A DNA stretch of 64,000 nt from Massilia antarctica. GTDB lineage: Bacteria; Pseudomonadota; Gammaproteobacteria; Burkholderiales; Burkholderiaceae_D. The position numbers and the translations under genes were made by a program. Positions 53,593-62,627 of this stretch are shown here, in pieces. Below the pieces are notes generated by a model. It worked only from the letters and a program-made list of their open reading frames with translations. It had not been told where the DNA came from and made no database searches. Numbering within the stretch: position 1 is the first letter of the stretch; each line of letters starts with the position of its first letter. Location of the stretch: contig NZ_CP065053.1 in NCBI RefSeq assembly GCF_015689335.1, positions 124,001 through 188,000 on the forward strand. Direction: 5' to 3'.

Positions 53593-54420
53593 ATGAATTC
53601 ATATACAAAAATTTTTCGCTCACTAAACCTGCCAGAGGCTATCAACAGATGCGCCGAGGGGAGCATCTTGCCGCCCTTGGCTACATTTAAAGCCCCGCCT
53701 GAATGGTTTGGATTTCCACCCGCTTTGCTTCCCATATGGAGCGACGGCTCGGGGCCAACATACATTGGAATTTGGAAACACTGGTTCATGGATCGAGAAA
53801 TATCGTTCGTAAAAATGTATGTGAACGCAGGACGCATGACCATTGAAATAGCGCGAACCGTCGAGCAATTATTTAGCATGATTGCAATGATGTCAATTAG
53901 TGAACGCGACGGAATTGAAAGTGACTTACTGGTTTTCGTAAGGGAAGTTGGAATTACAAATCTAGATCAAATCGACGCGGTATCGCTTGTGTCGGGTGAT
54001 GAGGCGCATGGCCTAGTGAATATTGACCAATTTAAAGACCGAACCCCGCTGGAAAGCGTGAATGCAATTGCAGACTATTCTGGTGAATTCCCTACTGGGG
54101 ATTTTCATAGTCCCGACTCATGGCTGAGAAAAACATGCTCATTTGAAATTTCTAATGAAATTTTACGTCAATGGCCTGCTAGCATAGCTAAACCAGCTTG
54201 GCTCGAAAATTCCAGAAAAAGTAAGTTCGAATTGTTTCGCGAATATTTAAGCAAGAATGACTTTCAAAGTGCTTGGTTGACGTTAAATTCAACTGGTTGG
54301 ACAATCAGCAATGCAAGAACTGCCATTTCTGATTTGGGCGTTAAGGCCAAGAATAATCAGTTTGATCTGCTTGTGGATGCATGGTTGTCCGTGGCTGACG
54401 AGAATGCTGGCGGATATTAG
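53593..54420 (+). CDS. Candidate immunity protein for Rhs tip 2
   Basis: A 275-residue protein, one base after the Rhs 2 stop, AT-rich like the tip. It starts MNSYTKIFRSLNLPEAINRC and has FPPALLPIWSDGSGPTYIGI and KHWFMDREISFVKMYV, which has the feel of a SMI1/SUKH-like immunity fold, but I cannot confirm it. The frame is open upstream of 53593, but that part overlaps the Rhs gene. Placement makes an immunity role likely. Confidence 0.7.
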   Translation: MNSYTKIFRSLNLPEAINRCAEGSILPPLATFKAPPEWFGFPPALLPIWSDGSGPTYIGIWKHWFMDREISFVKMYVNAGRMTIEIARTVEQLFSMIAMMSISERDGIESDLLVFVREVGITNLDQIDAVSLVSGDEAHGLVNIDQFKDRTPLESVNAIADYSGEFPTGDFHSPDSWLRKTCSFEISNEILRQWPASIAKPAWLENSRKSKFELFREYLSKNDFQSAWLTLNSTGWTISNARTAISDLGVKAKNNQFDLLVDAWLSVADENAGGY

Positions 54421-54534
54421 AATGAAGGAGCCCCGGGGCAGCGCCGATAAACCGAAACGGGCTGGATATTAGGCAATCGCAAATCAATGAAGGCTCCGTT
54501 ACCGCGCCGGTGTTCAATGAATTTCTCAAGCTCC

Positions 54535-55349
54535 TAATGGTGCCGCTGGCGCAGATCGATTCGGTTGCCGATGATGGCGGCAGCGAACGCCGCAGCGAAG
54601 TCCATTATATCCACACCGACCATCTCGGCACGCCGAATGAGGTGACCGACGAGCAAGGCGAAATCGTGTGGGCGACGCAGTACAAGGCTTGGGGGAATGT
54701 ACTGCGTGTCGTCCAAGCGGCGCCGAAGCGCCACGGTTTGGCCGCTGTTGAGGCTGAGGCGGCGAATGATGTTGCACAGTTCCAGCCGATCCGTTTTCTG
54801 GGGCAATATCACGACAGCGAAACTGGCTTGAACTACAACCGGTTCCGCTACTATGATGCAGACTGCGGGCGATATATAAGCCAAGACCCAATTGGTTGGA
54901 ATGGTGGCAACAATCTCTATCAATATGCCGCCAATCCAAGTGGTTGGGTTGACCCTCTAGGATTAAGTCCTATTACAGTTGATCCAAGCTCTTTAAATTT
55001 TAGTCGATCATGGGTGAGCGCGAACGATTATGCTGCTGTAATGCCTGAACAAGGGTGGATTGGCGATCCACTTACGGTAATAAACCGTAATGGGACGTTA
55101 GTAAGCTTCGATAACCGAAGATTAGCTGCAGCGCAAGAACTTGGCTTAAAAGGTGCCCCTGTAAATATAGTCAATGGCTCGGATATCTATCCAAAATCAC
55201 CAAACGGGAAAACATGGGATGAAGCTTTCGATAAAAGATTGAGAGAGAACGGCCTTGGACAATATGGAACATCGGAAACGCCAGCAATTGGCAAAATCGA
55301 CGGTAAAAAACGAGTGCAAGAAAATAGAATAAATCGCTGTGGATGTTAA
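54535..55349 (+). pseudogene. Orphan Rhs fragment with FDNRR-type toxin tip
   Basis: Homology to an Rhs core begins at about 54539 (VPLAQIDSVADDGGSERRSE) and runs through PIRFLGQYHDSETGLNYNRF to DPLGL. The core part is closest to Rhs 3 (61162 onward). Everything upstream of the last 140 core residues is missing; the frame is open from an apparent start at 54510. The tip, from 54967, has LVSFDNRRLAAAQELGL and TWDEAFDKRLREN, clearly the same family as Rhs 1's tip but divergent. This is the layout of a displaced orphan rhs-CT module that can recombine into an intact gene. Confidence 0.85.
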
Positions 55350-55743
55350 AAAACTTATTGCTCGCGGAGAATTTTTTTATGCTGATTGCATAGCAATAAA
55401 TTCGTCACAAATTGTAGGCTACGAAATAAAAAACCATAAAATTGCGATTGACTACCAAATTCCAGTAGATATATCGGATTTAACGGATGTCTTTCCAAAT
55501 TTCTCTGTTGAGATGGGAGAATCAACCTACGTAGGTGGGGAGGCAGCTTCTCATGGTTCATGTGGTTTTTTCTACAAAAAAACCCAAGACGTCCTAAATT
55601 GGGCATTAGTTTCCACAGAATCCAATCCGTTTATAAACGTTGAAGTCCACCAAGAAAGTGTCCGATTTTTAACAAGCTCGGGCTTTACTTGGATAGTACC
55701 CGGCGACAACATAAAAGCGGTCTATATTGAACGTTCAATTTGA
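55339..55743 (+). CDS. Candidate immunity protein for the orphan FDNRR tip
   Basis: A 134-residue protein starting with GTG 55339 (MDVKKLIARGEFFYADC), overlapping the fragment's end by 11 bases. The overlap and the segment TESNPFINVEV...FTWIVPGDN parallel the partner of Rhs 1. It is AT-rich. Even without its toxin expressed, it could protect against sister cells carrying this tip. Confidence 0.72.
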   Translation: MDVKKLIARGEFFYADCIAINSSQIVGYEIKNHKIAIDYQIPVDISDLTDVFPNFSVEMGESTYVGGEAASHGSCGFFYKKTQDVLNWALVSTESNPFINVEVHQESVRFLTSSGFTWIVPGDNIKAVYIERSI

Positions 55744-55789
55744 TACCCCATTGCCATTCTGTTGACAATGACAGCTCGTCGAAAAGACT

Positions 55790-55820
55790 CAATGTTGTTC
55801 TGATTGGAACTTGACTTCGG
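55790..55820 (+). repeat. 31-base repeat after the orphan immunity gene
   Basis: Second copy of the element at 49031-49061 (28 of 31 bases alike by eye). The reading frame of the following toxin tail opens inside it. Confidence 0.72.
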
Positions 55821-55955
55821 ATACTGTATCTAAACGATCCTGGTGCATACATAGTGCCAATGGGGCGCTCAATCGGAACTGCTGGAGAGACCAGCATAAA
55901 AATTATCGTGCGTCCGCAAACCAATAAAATTATCACCGCATACCAAATTCACTGA
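55815..55955 (+). pseudogene. Relic of a toxin C-terminus
   Basis: The frame open from 55815 to the TGA at 55953 reads NDPGAYIVPMGRSIGTAGET, then SIKIIVRPQTNKIITAYQIH. The pattern of a charged strand ending in ITAY followed directly by a small downstream gene is typical of the very end of nuclease-type polymorphic toxins. No start codon and no core remain; about 45 residues are left. The zinc-ribbon gene starts 13 bases after its stop. Confidence 0.6.
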
Positions 55956-55968
55956 GAGGACGTTTTTT

Positions 55969-56166
55969 ATGTTGTGCCCCCGATGCGAGCAAGGCGATAT
56001 AGTTAAAGCAAAAATTACTAAAACTGGTGAGGAAATTTTTGTCTGCGCAGAATGCGAAGCCACGTGGTTTTCATTTGATGAAATTGGCCGCTCTCCATTT
56101 ATAGATTTTGGTAGTTACATGGAAAAAATCGGCCTTTCGCCGCTTTGGGATGAGTTAAGTCGTTAA
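55969..56166 (+). CDS. Small zinc-ribbon protein, candidate orphan immunity
   Basis: A 65-residue protein with two CxxC knuckles (LCPRCEQGD and VCAECEATW) making a zinc ribbon, then IGRSPFIDFGSYMEKIGL. An AGAGGA site lies 8 bases before the ATG. It follows a toxin-tail relic in the position an immunity gene would take. Similar small proteins occur beside Rhs loci (recollection, not checked). Confidence 0.7.
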   Translation: MLCPRCEQGDIVKAKITKTGEEIFVCAECEATWFSFDEIGRSPFIDFGSYMEKIGLSPLWDELSR

Positions 56167-56197
56167 GTTAGGCTTTCATTGCAGAAGGTTCTCCTTT

Positions 56198-56548
56198 TTG
56201 CGTCATCAATTAAAAACGCTTGTTGAGGGAAGGCAAATGATAATGACTGAAACGACAGCAGCAGAGTTCACAAATATTTATAGCAAAATTGGCGGCACAA
56301 AAGAGGCCGCACGTGCTCAACGATTCATGGAAAAAGTAAAGATTGTTCCCGATAATTTGTCAGTACAAGCGCAAAATCTAAAAGTTACAAACAGCGTTGG
56401 CGCTAATGATATAAAGATTTTTGGAACTGCAGATCAGCTTGGAATCCAAACGTTGACCAGCGATGCGAAGTTCTTACGTGGGACTAAGGCCCAAGGAGTA
56501 GACTTTGACGCGTATCTCCATCCCCCCGTTTCCCTAACTGGACAATAA
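56198..56548 (+). pseudogene. Orphan toxin fragment, PIN-like
   Basis: About 115 residues from a TTG (56198) with no ATG near its start; the frame is open from 56159. It contains MIMTETTAAEFTNIYSKIGG and GANDIKIFGTADQLGIQTLT followed by SDAKFLRG, with acidic residues placed as in PIN-type ribonucleases. No Rhs core precedes it, so it is probably the displaced tip of a former Rhs gene. Stop at 56546-56548, one base before the next gene. Confidence 0.6.
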
Positions 56549-56549
56549 A

Positions 56550-56837
56550 ATGAAACAGATAGAAGAACAGTTGATGAAAACAGTAGCCTTAATCAAAAGA
56601 GCTTATCCAGAAGGATTCCCGAACGATGAATATAGAGCCGTATTGAATATACTATATGAACATATGTCAGATCGCAACCTTGCAGAGGTAATTTCATTTT
56701 TCACTGAAAGAGATTATGCATTTACTTATAACGAGGTTCTTGAGATTGGCTCAAAAGAATCGGAAGTAAAAAATACACAGATAGCGATGGATAAACTTAT
56801 TGACGCAGGCTTGCCAAAATGGATCGAAGAGGGCTAA
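56550..56837 (+). CDS. Candidate immunity protein for the PIN-like tip
   Basis: A 95-residue helical acidic protein (MKQIEEQLMKTVALIKRAYP, then LNILYEHMSDRNLAEVISFF) directly after the PIN-like fragment. AT-rich, cytoplasmic, and the size of many immunity proteins. Role inferred from position only. Confidence 0.65.
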   Translation: MKQIEEQLMKTVALIKRAYPEGFPNDEYRAVLNILYEHMSDRNLAEVISFFTERDYAFTYNEVLEIGSKESEVKNTQIAMDKLIDAGLPKWIEEG

Positions 56838-56977
56838 TTTATCTCCATTTCTATTTTTTAATTGTCAAGTCTCATCTGGTCATAAACGCGCTTAACAAAT
56901 AGCTCAGATTTGTTTCGCTGCCATTCCTTGAGCGATTGAATCGGCATTTCGGAACCGATGGCACGCTCTGGAATGTG

Positions 56978-57321
56978 TGTATTCGCCGTCCGAAAAAATC
57001 ACCCTAGCGCGCACGCACGAGCGCAGTTTCGAGCTGGTCGACGTCAAGGGCGAGCGCGGCCTGCTCGCCCTGTCCGCCACGAGCAGCAACATTGCCCGGC
57101 TGGTCGGCCAGATCGCGTTCGGCTTTCCAATCGCCCTTGGGGACATGCTGGTGATCGTGATGGTGCTGCCTTACCTGGGCAGTCCGTTTCAGGTGCTGTT
57201 CAACGAAGGCATCGAAACGGCGCGCCGGGTGCCGCGCATGGCGGCTACGCCAGCACCGACCGACAGGTCTGCCGCGCTATCCAACGGATCAGCACAGGGC
57301 GCGCCGGGCCAGCCGCCCTGA
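56978..57321 (+). pseudogene. In-frame Rhs-FliR chimera (recombination scar)
   Basis: Bases 56978-57113 match an internal part of the Rhs genes (as at 45207-45342; YSPSEKITLARTHERSFELV and SSNIARLVGQ). At 57117 the match changes to the 3' end of fliR (as at 43636-43851; GFPIALGDMLVIVMVLPYLG, then FNEGIETARRVPRMAAT). The reading frame is kept across the join, giving a 114-codon chimera that ends at a FliR-like stop. No function is expected. Confidence 0.9.
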
Positions 57322-57480
57322 GGCCGGCATTGCGATGTCGCAGCGCCATGGTCCGTTGTTCACATTTGCTCAATTTTTGAGCCTGCCGCGAAATATCGTT
57401 TAAAATCTTGAACGCACGAAAAATTGCATTATCAATATCAAACATTCTGAATTTCGTTACTCAAAATAAAGATCCGCTGC
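57322..57480 (+). repeat. Second copy of the fliR-Rhs intergenic leader
   Basis: This stretch matches 43852-44009, including the GCTCAA-TTT-TTGAGC hairpin (57368-57382), CGCGAAATATCGTTTAAAAT and the AAAGATCCGCTGC just before the start codon. It supplies Rhs 3 with the same leader, and probably promoter, as Rhs 1. Confidence 0.85.
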
Positions 57481-60400
57481 ATGAGCACTTTTGACTTCGC
57501 TAAAGATTTCACGCAAATGAGCAAGGCGTTGCACGACCTGGAGCGGACTTGCCTGACGGGTGGCGCGAAGGCAGTCAGCGATGTCCAAAAGCATCTGCAA
57601 CAGTTTACCCGCTCGCATCCTTTACCCAACCTGAGGGACGTGGCGCAGCATTTTCCGGAGGGACGGCTCTTTCTTGCGGTCAATGATGCGCTGGACGAGT
57701 CGAACCGGCTTGTAGTCCAGCGCCTGAACTCCACCGTCCAGGGGCTCGACCTCAGGGTGGTCCAAGCCGTGCTTCTGGAAGTGGCCAAGGAAACTGCCAA
57801 GTACATCGGCGGCGGGGCGGTCCTGGGCGGTGCCGTGGGCGGCGCGCTTGGCGCCCTGGCCGGCGGCGTTGGCGCGGTGCCTGGCGCGGTGGTCGGCGCG
57901 CAGGCTGGCATGGAAATTGGCGGCGCCATCATGGCGCTGATGGGCCTGGCCGACCTGGCGAAAGCTTTCTGGCCCGTTGTGAAGATGCTCTTTGCACCCA
58001 TCGTCGAGGGCTTCGCTTTGGCTATCCGTGCCGGCATGCTGCCGGAGGACCAGCGCACCAAACGAATTGAACTGATCCATGCGGCAGCCGTGTCTTTTGC
58101 ACAAGGCAAGTTCATCCTCATTATCGGCATGCTGGCCGCGGTCGCGGCGGTGTACGCGGGTAAGCTCACGGCCAAGGTGCTGGAAAAAATCGGCAAGAGC
58201 AAGTTAGGCGTAGGCTTTGCCGCCTGGCTGCAAAAGAACGAGCAGATCGTTTTAAACCATCCCGCCTTGAAGCTGAAAGTGCGGGCAGCGGCCGAGGGAC
58301 CGGCCAAGCCGCCCGTCGCGGAAAAAGCGGCGCCGGCAAAGCCGGAGGCTTCCAAGCCCAAGGAGAACGGGCCGGTCAAGGAAGGCGAGTCCAACATACC
58401 GTGCGTCACATGCGTGCGTAAAGGAGCGCCAGTTAACCCGATTAGCGGCGCCAAATTCCTCGCTGGCGATATTGACGTGGACTTTGCGCTGCCGGCAGCA
58501 CTGCCCCTCTTCTGGCAACGCAGCTACAGCACCGCCCAACGGCAAGCCGGCTGGCTGGGCTCCGGTTGGGACACGCCGCTTTCGATAGCGCTGGAAATCA
58601 ACGTCGACAGCGTCGTCGTACTCGCCCCCTTCGCACGTGAGATCACCTTCTCCTTGCCCGACATTGGCGAATCGCTGTATTCGCCGTCCGAACGAATCAC
58701 CCTGGTACGTACGCACGAGCGCAGTTTCGAGCTGGTCGACACCAATGGCGGTCGCGACCTGTTCGCTCTGTCCGCCACGAGCAGCAACATCGCCCGGCTG
58801 GTTGGTCAGATGGACACCAACGGCAACCGGCTCACCATCGTGTACAACCAGCGCCAATTGCCCGAGCTGGTGGAGGACAGTGCCGGGCGCAGCTACCTGC
58901 TTGAGTTCGAAGACCACCGCGGCTTCCCGCGCCTGCGCAGCATTGCCATGCGGCCGGCCGAGCCGGAGAGCGACGCAGACACCGAACTGCTGGTCGCGTA
59001 CGATTACGATGCCAGCGGCAACCTGTCCAAGGTCCGCAACGGCAAGGGCGATGTGACGCGCCAGTTCGCCTATCGCAACCGCGTCATGGTCGAACACAGT
59101 CAGCCCGGCGGACTGGTGTCACGCTACGAATACGACGAGTACGCCGTCGGCGGCAAGGTCACGCGCAATTGGCTCAATGACGGTCGTTCGTGGGACTTCC
59201 GCTACCTGGAGCAGGAAAGCGTCGTCACCGACAACCTGGGGCGCGAAGAGCGTTTCCGCTTCGACGCAAAGCAACGCCTGATTGGCATGGTGGACGCGGC
59301 CGGCGGCGTGACCACGCGCCGTCTCGACAGCAACGGCAATCTGCTCGTCCTCACGGACCCGGGCGGGCGCAGCGTCAGCTACCGCTACGACCAGCGCAGC
59401 CGCGTGACCCGCATCGAAAGTGGTGGCAGCGGCACCGGCATCGTCTACGACAGCCGTTTCGACAAGCCGGCCCTGATCACCGATGCGCTCGGCGCCACCA
59501 CCGCCCTGCGCTACGACGAATCGGGCAACCTGGCGAGCGTGACCGACGCCTTGGGCCAGCGCACCTCCTACCAGTACGATGCAAACGGCTTGCCGGTCAA
59601 GGTGACGGATGCGGCCGGCGGGGTCAAGAAGCTGGCGTACAACCGCGCCGCCCAGCTGATCAGCTATACCGATTGCTCCAACAACACGACCCACTTCAGC
59701 TACGACGACAAGGGCCGGCTGCTGCGCGCCACCGACGCCCACGGCAACAGCACCCTCTACAGCTACGATGCCGCCGGCCGGCCTTTGGGGACTGAAAAAC
59801 CGGATGGCGGCGAGCGCTACGAATACGATCCGCTGGGACGCGTGGTCGCGCATATCGACCCGCTCGGCAACCGTACCGGCTACGTGTTCGACACCGATGG
59901 ACAGCCGCTCAAGCGCATCGACGCGCGCGGCGGCGTGATGGAATACCGCTACGACGATGCCCGCCGCGTTGCCGCGCTGATCAACGAAAACGGCGACGCG
60001 CACTCCTTCATCTACGATGCGCTTGACCGCCTGGTTGAAGAGACCGGCTTCGACGGGCGCCTGACGCGTTACCGCTACGACGACAGCGGCCTGATCGCAG
60101 CCAAGGAAGAACTCGGCAGCGGCGAGCGCAACGAATACACACGCATCGATACCCACTTCGTGCGTGACAATGCCGGCCAGCTGGTCGAAAAGCTGATCTC
60201 GCGCACCACGGGCGATACCCAGGCTGAACAACTGCGCCTGCGCTATGCCTACGATGCCGTCGGGCGGATGACGCAGGCGATCAATTCGGATGCCGAAGTG
60301 AGCCTGCACTACGATGTGCTGGGCCAGCTGGTGGGCGAGCACACCAAGGCCCGCGATGTCAGCGCCGCGCTGCGCCACGAGTACGACGAGCTGGGCAACC

Positions 60401-62127
60401 GGATCAAGACGGTCTTGCCTGACGGCCGCGTCCTCAACAACCTGTTTTACGGTTCGGGGCACCTGCATCAGATCAATATCGACGGCGAGGTCATCACCGA
60501 TATCGAGCGCGACAGGCTGCACCGGGCGATCAGCCGCACGCAAGGGGCGCTGACCAGCCAGTTCCAGTACAACCCGGTCGGACGCCTGCTGGCGCAGGTG
60601 GCGGGCCACCTGGGCGTGGGCGCAAGCGCCGAGATGGTGATCGCGCGGCGCTATGAGTATGACGAGGGCGGTAATCTTCTGGCGGTCGACGACAAGCGCA
60701 ACGGACGCAAGAGCTACAGTTACGACGTGATCGGCCGCATCATGAGTGCCGTGCAGCCGGACCTGGCGGAGCGCTTCGCGTTCGACCCGGCGCACAATCT
60801 GCTCGCTGAAACAGTGGCGAGCGCTGGCCGGGTGGAAGGCAACCGGGTGCGCGTGTTCGAGGACAAGCGCTACGACTACGATGCGCACGGCAATCTGACC
60901 GAGAAGCTGACCGGGAAGCACACGCGCCTGAAGCTGGAGTGGAATGCGGCGCATCAGCTGGTCAAGTCGGTGGTGACGCGCAATGCCAAGGAAGCGAATC
61001 CGACGGTGCAGACCGTCAAGTACGCTTACGATCCGTTCGGGCGCAGGATCGCCAAGCGCGACGGGTTTGGCATGACCCGGTTTGTGTGGGACGGCAATCG
61101 CTTGCTGTGCGAGGCGCGCGGGAAGTGGGAGCGCACCTATGTGTATGAGCCGGCCTCGTTCGTGCCGCTGGCGCAGATCGATTCGGTTGCCGATGATGGC
61201 GGCAGCGAACGCCGCAGCGAAGTCCATTATATCCACACCGACCATCTCGGCACGCCGAATGAGGTGACCGACGAGCAAGGCGAAATCGTGTGGGCGACAC
61301 AGTACAAGGCTTGGGGAAATGTGCTGCGTGTCGTCCAGGCCGCGCCGAAGCGCCGCATTCTGGCCGCTGTTGAGGCAGAGGCGGCGAATGATGTTGCACA
61401 GCTCCAGCCGATCCGTTTTCTGGGGCAGTATCACGACAGCGAAACGGGCTTGAACTACAACCGCTTCCGCTACTACGATGCGGACTGTGGGCGGTATGTT
61501 TCACTTGATCCGATTGGCTTGGCAGGCGGAAGCAACTCGTACCAGTATGCGCCAAATCCGAGCGGGTGGACCGACCCGCTCGGGTTGTCGAAAACTTGTA
61601 AGTGTACTGGGACAAATACCACAAGCGACAGTGCGACCAATCCGGCACTTGCTTCGCGCCTGGATACGTACAAAGCATGGAAGGCCGATAACGGCGTGGC
61701 CGGAACGCCTACCTTAAAGGAATTCGCGCTATTCGATGATCCAAGTCGGGTTCAGTCCGGGTTCAAGGCATATTCAAACAAAGAGTGGCCGCCGAATTCC
61801 GGGGCATTGGATGGAAACACCCCATTCACGCTGTTGCCTGGAGCCAAAATTGATAGATTCGGATCTGATTTTGGAAGCTATTTATCGCCAACTGGAACAT
61901 CTTATTCGGAACGTGCATTGAGGCCCGGAACTCAAAATTCTCCCTATTCCGTCTTCGAAGTTACAGGCCCCCTTGATGTTGAGGCTGCAACAATTAAACC
62001 GTGGTTTGGCGAGATTGGGATGGGAACGCAATATAAGCTCCTTGGAGACACGCGCGTCAAGAATTTGCTCGATAGCGGGCAATTGAAAGAAGTGTATAGA
62101 GGACCTTACAATGGATACAAGCAATAG
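57481..62127 (+). CDS. Rhs polymorphic toxin 3 with TNT NADase tip
   Basis: A 1548-residue, full-length Rhs protein with the same N-terminus (MSTFDFAKDFTQMSKALHDL), DUF6531-like start and YD-repeat shell as Rhs 1. The core is somewhat more divergent in DNA than Rhs 1 and 2 are from each other. DPLGL is at 1365-1369. The 177-residue tip has the TNT (tuberculosis necrotizing toxin) domain pattern: PPNSGALDGNTPFTLLPG, AKIDRFGSDFGSYLSPTG, then PWFGEIGMGTQYKLL, with R1459 and Q1517 at positions matching the catalytic Arg and Gln of TNT. Such enzymes hydrolyse NAD+, depleting it in target cells. A small candidate immunity gene overlaps the end. Confidence 0.93.
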   Translation: MSTFDFAKDFTQMSKALHDLERTCLTGGAKAVSDVQKHLQQFTRSHPLPNLRDVAQHFPEGRLFLAVNDALDESNRLVVQRLNSTVQGLDLRVVQAVLLEVAKETAKYIGGGAVLGGAVGGALGALAGGVGAVPGAVVGAQAGMEIGGAIMALMGLADLAKAFWPVVKMLFAPIVEGFALAIRAGMLPEDQRTKRIELIHAAAVSFAQGKFILIIGMLAAVAAVYAGKLTAKVLEKIGKSKLGVGFAAWLQKNEQIVLNHPALKLKVRAAAEGPAKPPVAEKAAPAKPEASKPKENGPVKEGESNIPCVTCVRKGAPVNPISGAKFLAGDIDVDFALPAALPLFWQRSYSTAQRQAGWLGSGWDTPLSIALEINVDSVVVLAPFAREITFSLPDIGESLYSPSERITLVRTHERSFELVDTNGGRDLFALSATSSNIARLVGQMDTNGNRLTIVYNQRQLPELVEDSAGRSYLLEFEDHRGFPRLRSIAMRPAEPESDADTELLVAYDYDASGNLSKVRNGKGDVTRQFAYRNRVMVEHSQPGGLVSRYEYDEYAVGGKVTRNWLNDGRSWDFRYLEQESVVTDNLGREERFRFDAKQRLIGMVDAAGGVTTRRLDSNGNLLVLTDPGGRSVSYRYDQRSRVTRIESGGSGTGIVYDSRFDKPALITDALGATTALRYDESGNLASVTDALGQRTSYQYDANGLPVKVTDAAGGVKKLAYNRAAQLISYTDCSNNTTHFSYDDKGRLLRATDAHGNSTLYSYDAAGRPLGTEKPDGGERYEYDPLGRVVAHIDPLGNRTGYVFDTDGQPLKRIDARGGVMEYRYDDARRVAALINENGDAHSFIYDALDRLVEETGFDGRLTRYRYDDSGLIAAKEELGSGERNEYTRIDTHFVRDNAGQLVEKLISRTTGDTQAEQLRLRYAYDAVGRMTQAINSDAEVSLHYDVLGQLVGEHTKARDVSAALRHEYDELGNRIKTVLPDGRVLNNLFYGSGHLHQINIDGEVITDIERDRLHRAISRTQGALTSQFQYNPVGRLLAQVAGHLGVGASAEMVIARRYEYDEGGNLLAVDDKRNGRKSYSYDVIGRIMSAVQPDLAERFAFDPAHNLLAETVASAGRVEGNRVRVFEDKRYDYDAHGNLTEKLTGKHTRLKLEWNAAHQLVKSVVTRNAKEANPTVQTVKYAYDPFGRRIAKRDGFGMTRFVWDGNRLLCEARGKWERTYVYEPASFVPLAQIDSVADDGGSERRSEVHYIHTDHLGTPNEVTDEQGEIVWATQYKAWGNVLRVVQAAPKRRILAAVEAEAANDVAQLQPIRFLGQYHDSETGLNYNRFRYYDADCGRYVSLDPIGLAGGSNSYQYAPNPSGWTDPLGLSKTCKCTGTNTTSDSATNPALASRLDTYKAWKADNGVAGTPTLKEFALFDDPSRVQSGFKAYSNKEWPPNSGALDGNTPFTLLPGAKIDRFGSDFGSYLSPTGTSYSERALRPGTQNSPYSVFEVTGPLDVEAATIKPWFGEIGMGTQYKLLGDTRVKNLLDSGQLKEVYRGPYNGYKQ

Positions 62128-62353
62128 ACTCAAACTTATTCGCGCCTTGCAAGCAGCGGGCGTCCGACCAAGCGCATACAGCGTATCAGGCGCCGAAGAT
62201 TTAGCTCTTTGTTTAGAGAATGTCGACGGCAAATGGGAGGTGTTTTATTCTGAAAAAGGGGAAAGAAATCATATCAAGCAATTCTCGTCGGAATCCGACG
62301 CCTGCACTTACATGTATCAGGAACTGATGGCGGACAAAACTTCATTCATGTAA
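62111..62353 (+). CDS. Candidate immunity protein for the TNT tip
   Basis: An 80-residue protein (MDTSNRLKLIRALQAAGVRP, then LCLENVDGKWEVFYSEKGER) overlapping the Rhs 3 end by 17 bases. Its size and position match the small partners seen after TNT-type tips. Cytoplasmic and acidic. Confidence 0.78.
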   Translation: MDTSNRLKLIRALQAAGVRPSAYSVSGAEDLALCLENVDGKWEVFYSEKGERNHIKQFSSESDACTYMYQELMADKTSFM

Positions 62354-62367
62354 AAATACGGTGACTG

Positions 62368-62392
62368 TTCAGCCGCTATGAAGCCGGCTGAA
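62368..62392 (+). terminator. Hairpin after the TNT immunity gene
   Basis: TTCAGCCG (62368-62375) and CGGCTGAA (62385-62392) with a 9-base loop; a short T-run (GGATTT) follows. It closes the Rhs array. The rest of the 62393-62627 gap holds an open frame from 62412 that runs on antisense to flgL; I see no support for it as a gene. Confidence 0.5.
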
Positions 62393-62627
62393 TCGGATTT
62401 CCGGCGAAGGCATGCTGCAGCACGGTGAGCATGCTGTGGCCTTGCTTGCAAAGCGTATCGAAGCGGGATCGGATGACGCACCCATTGGCGACGCTCTCAG
62501 AGGTAGGGAAGCAGCCAGATATCATTTGCAACAGATCGCCATCGGCGTCCTTACCGCACGAGAAATTGAACCTTTAGACGACCATGCAGCCGAGACCTGT
62601 TGCCCCGCCCCGTCCCGCCAGCGCCCC

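Noticed and set aside
44010..62127. Rhs genes as composite transposons or insertion sequences.
   Set aside because: No transposase or terminal inverted repeats were found in or around them; duplication by homologous recombination explains the structure.
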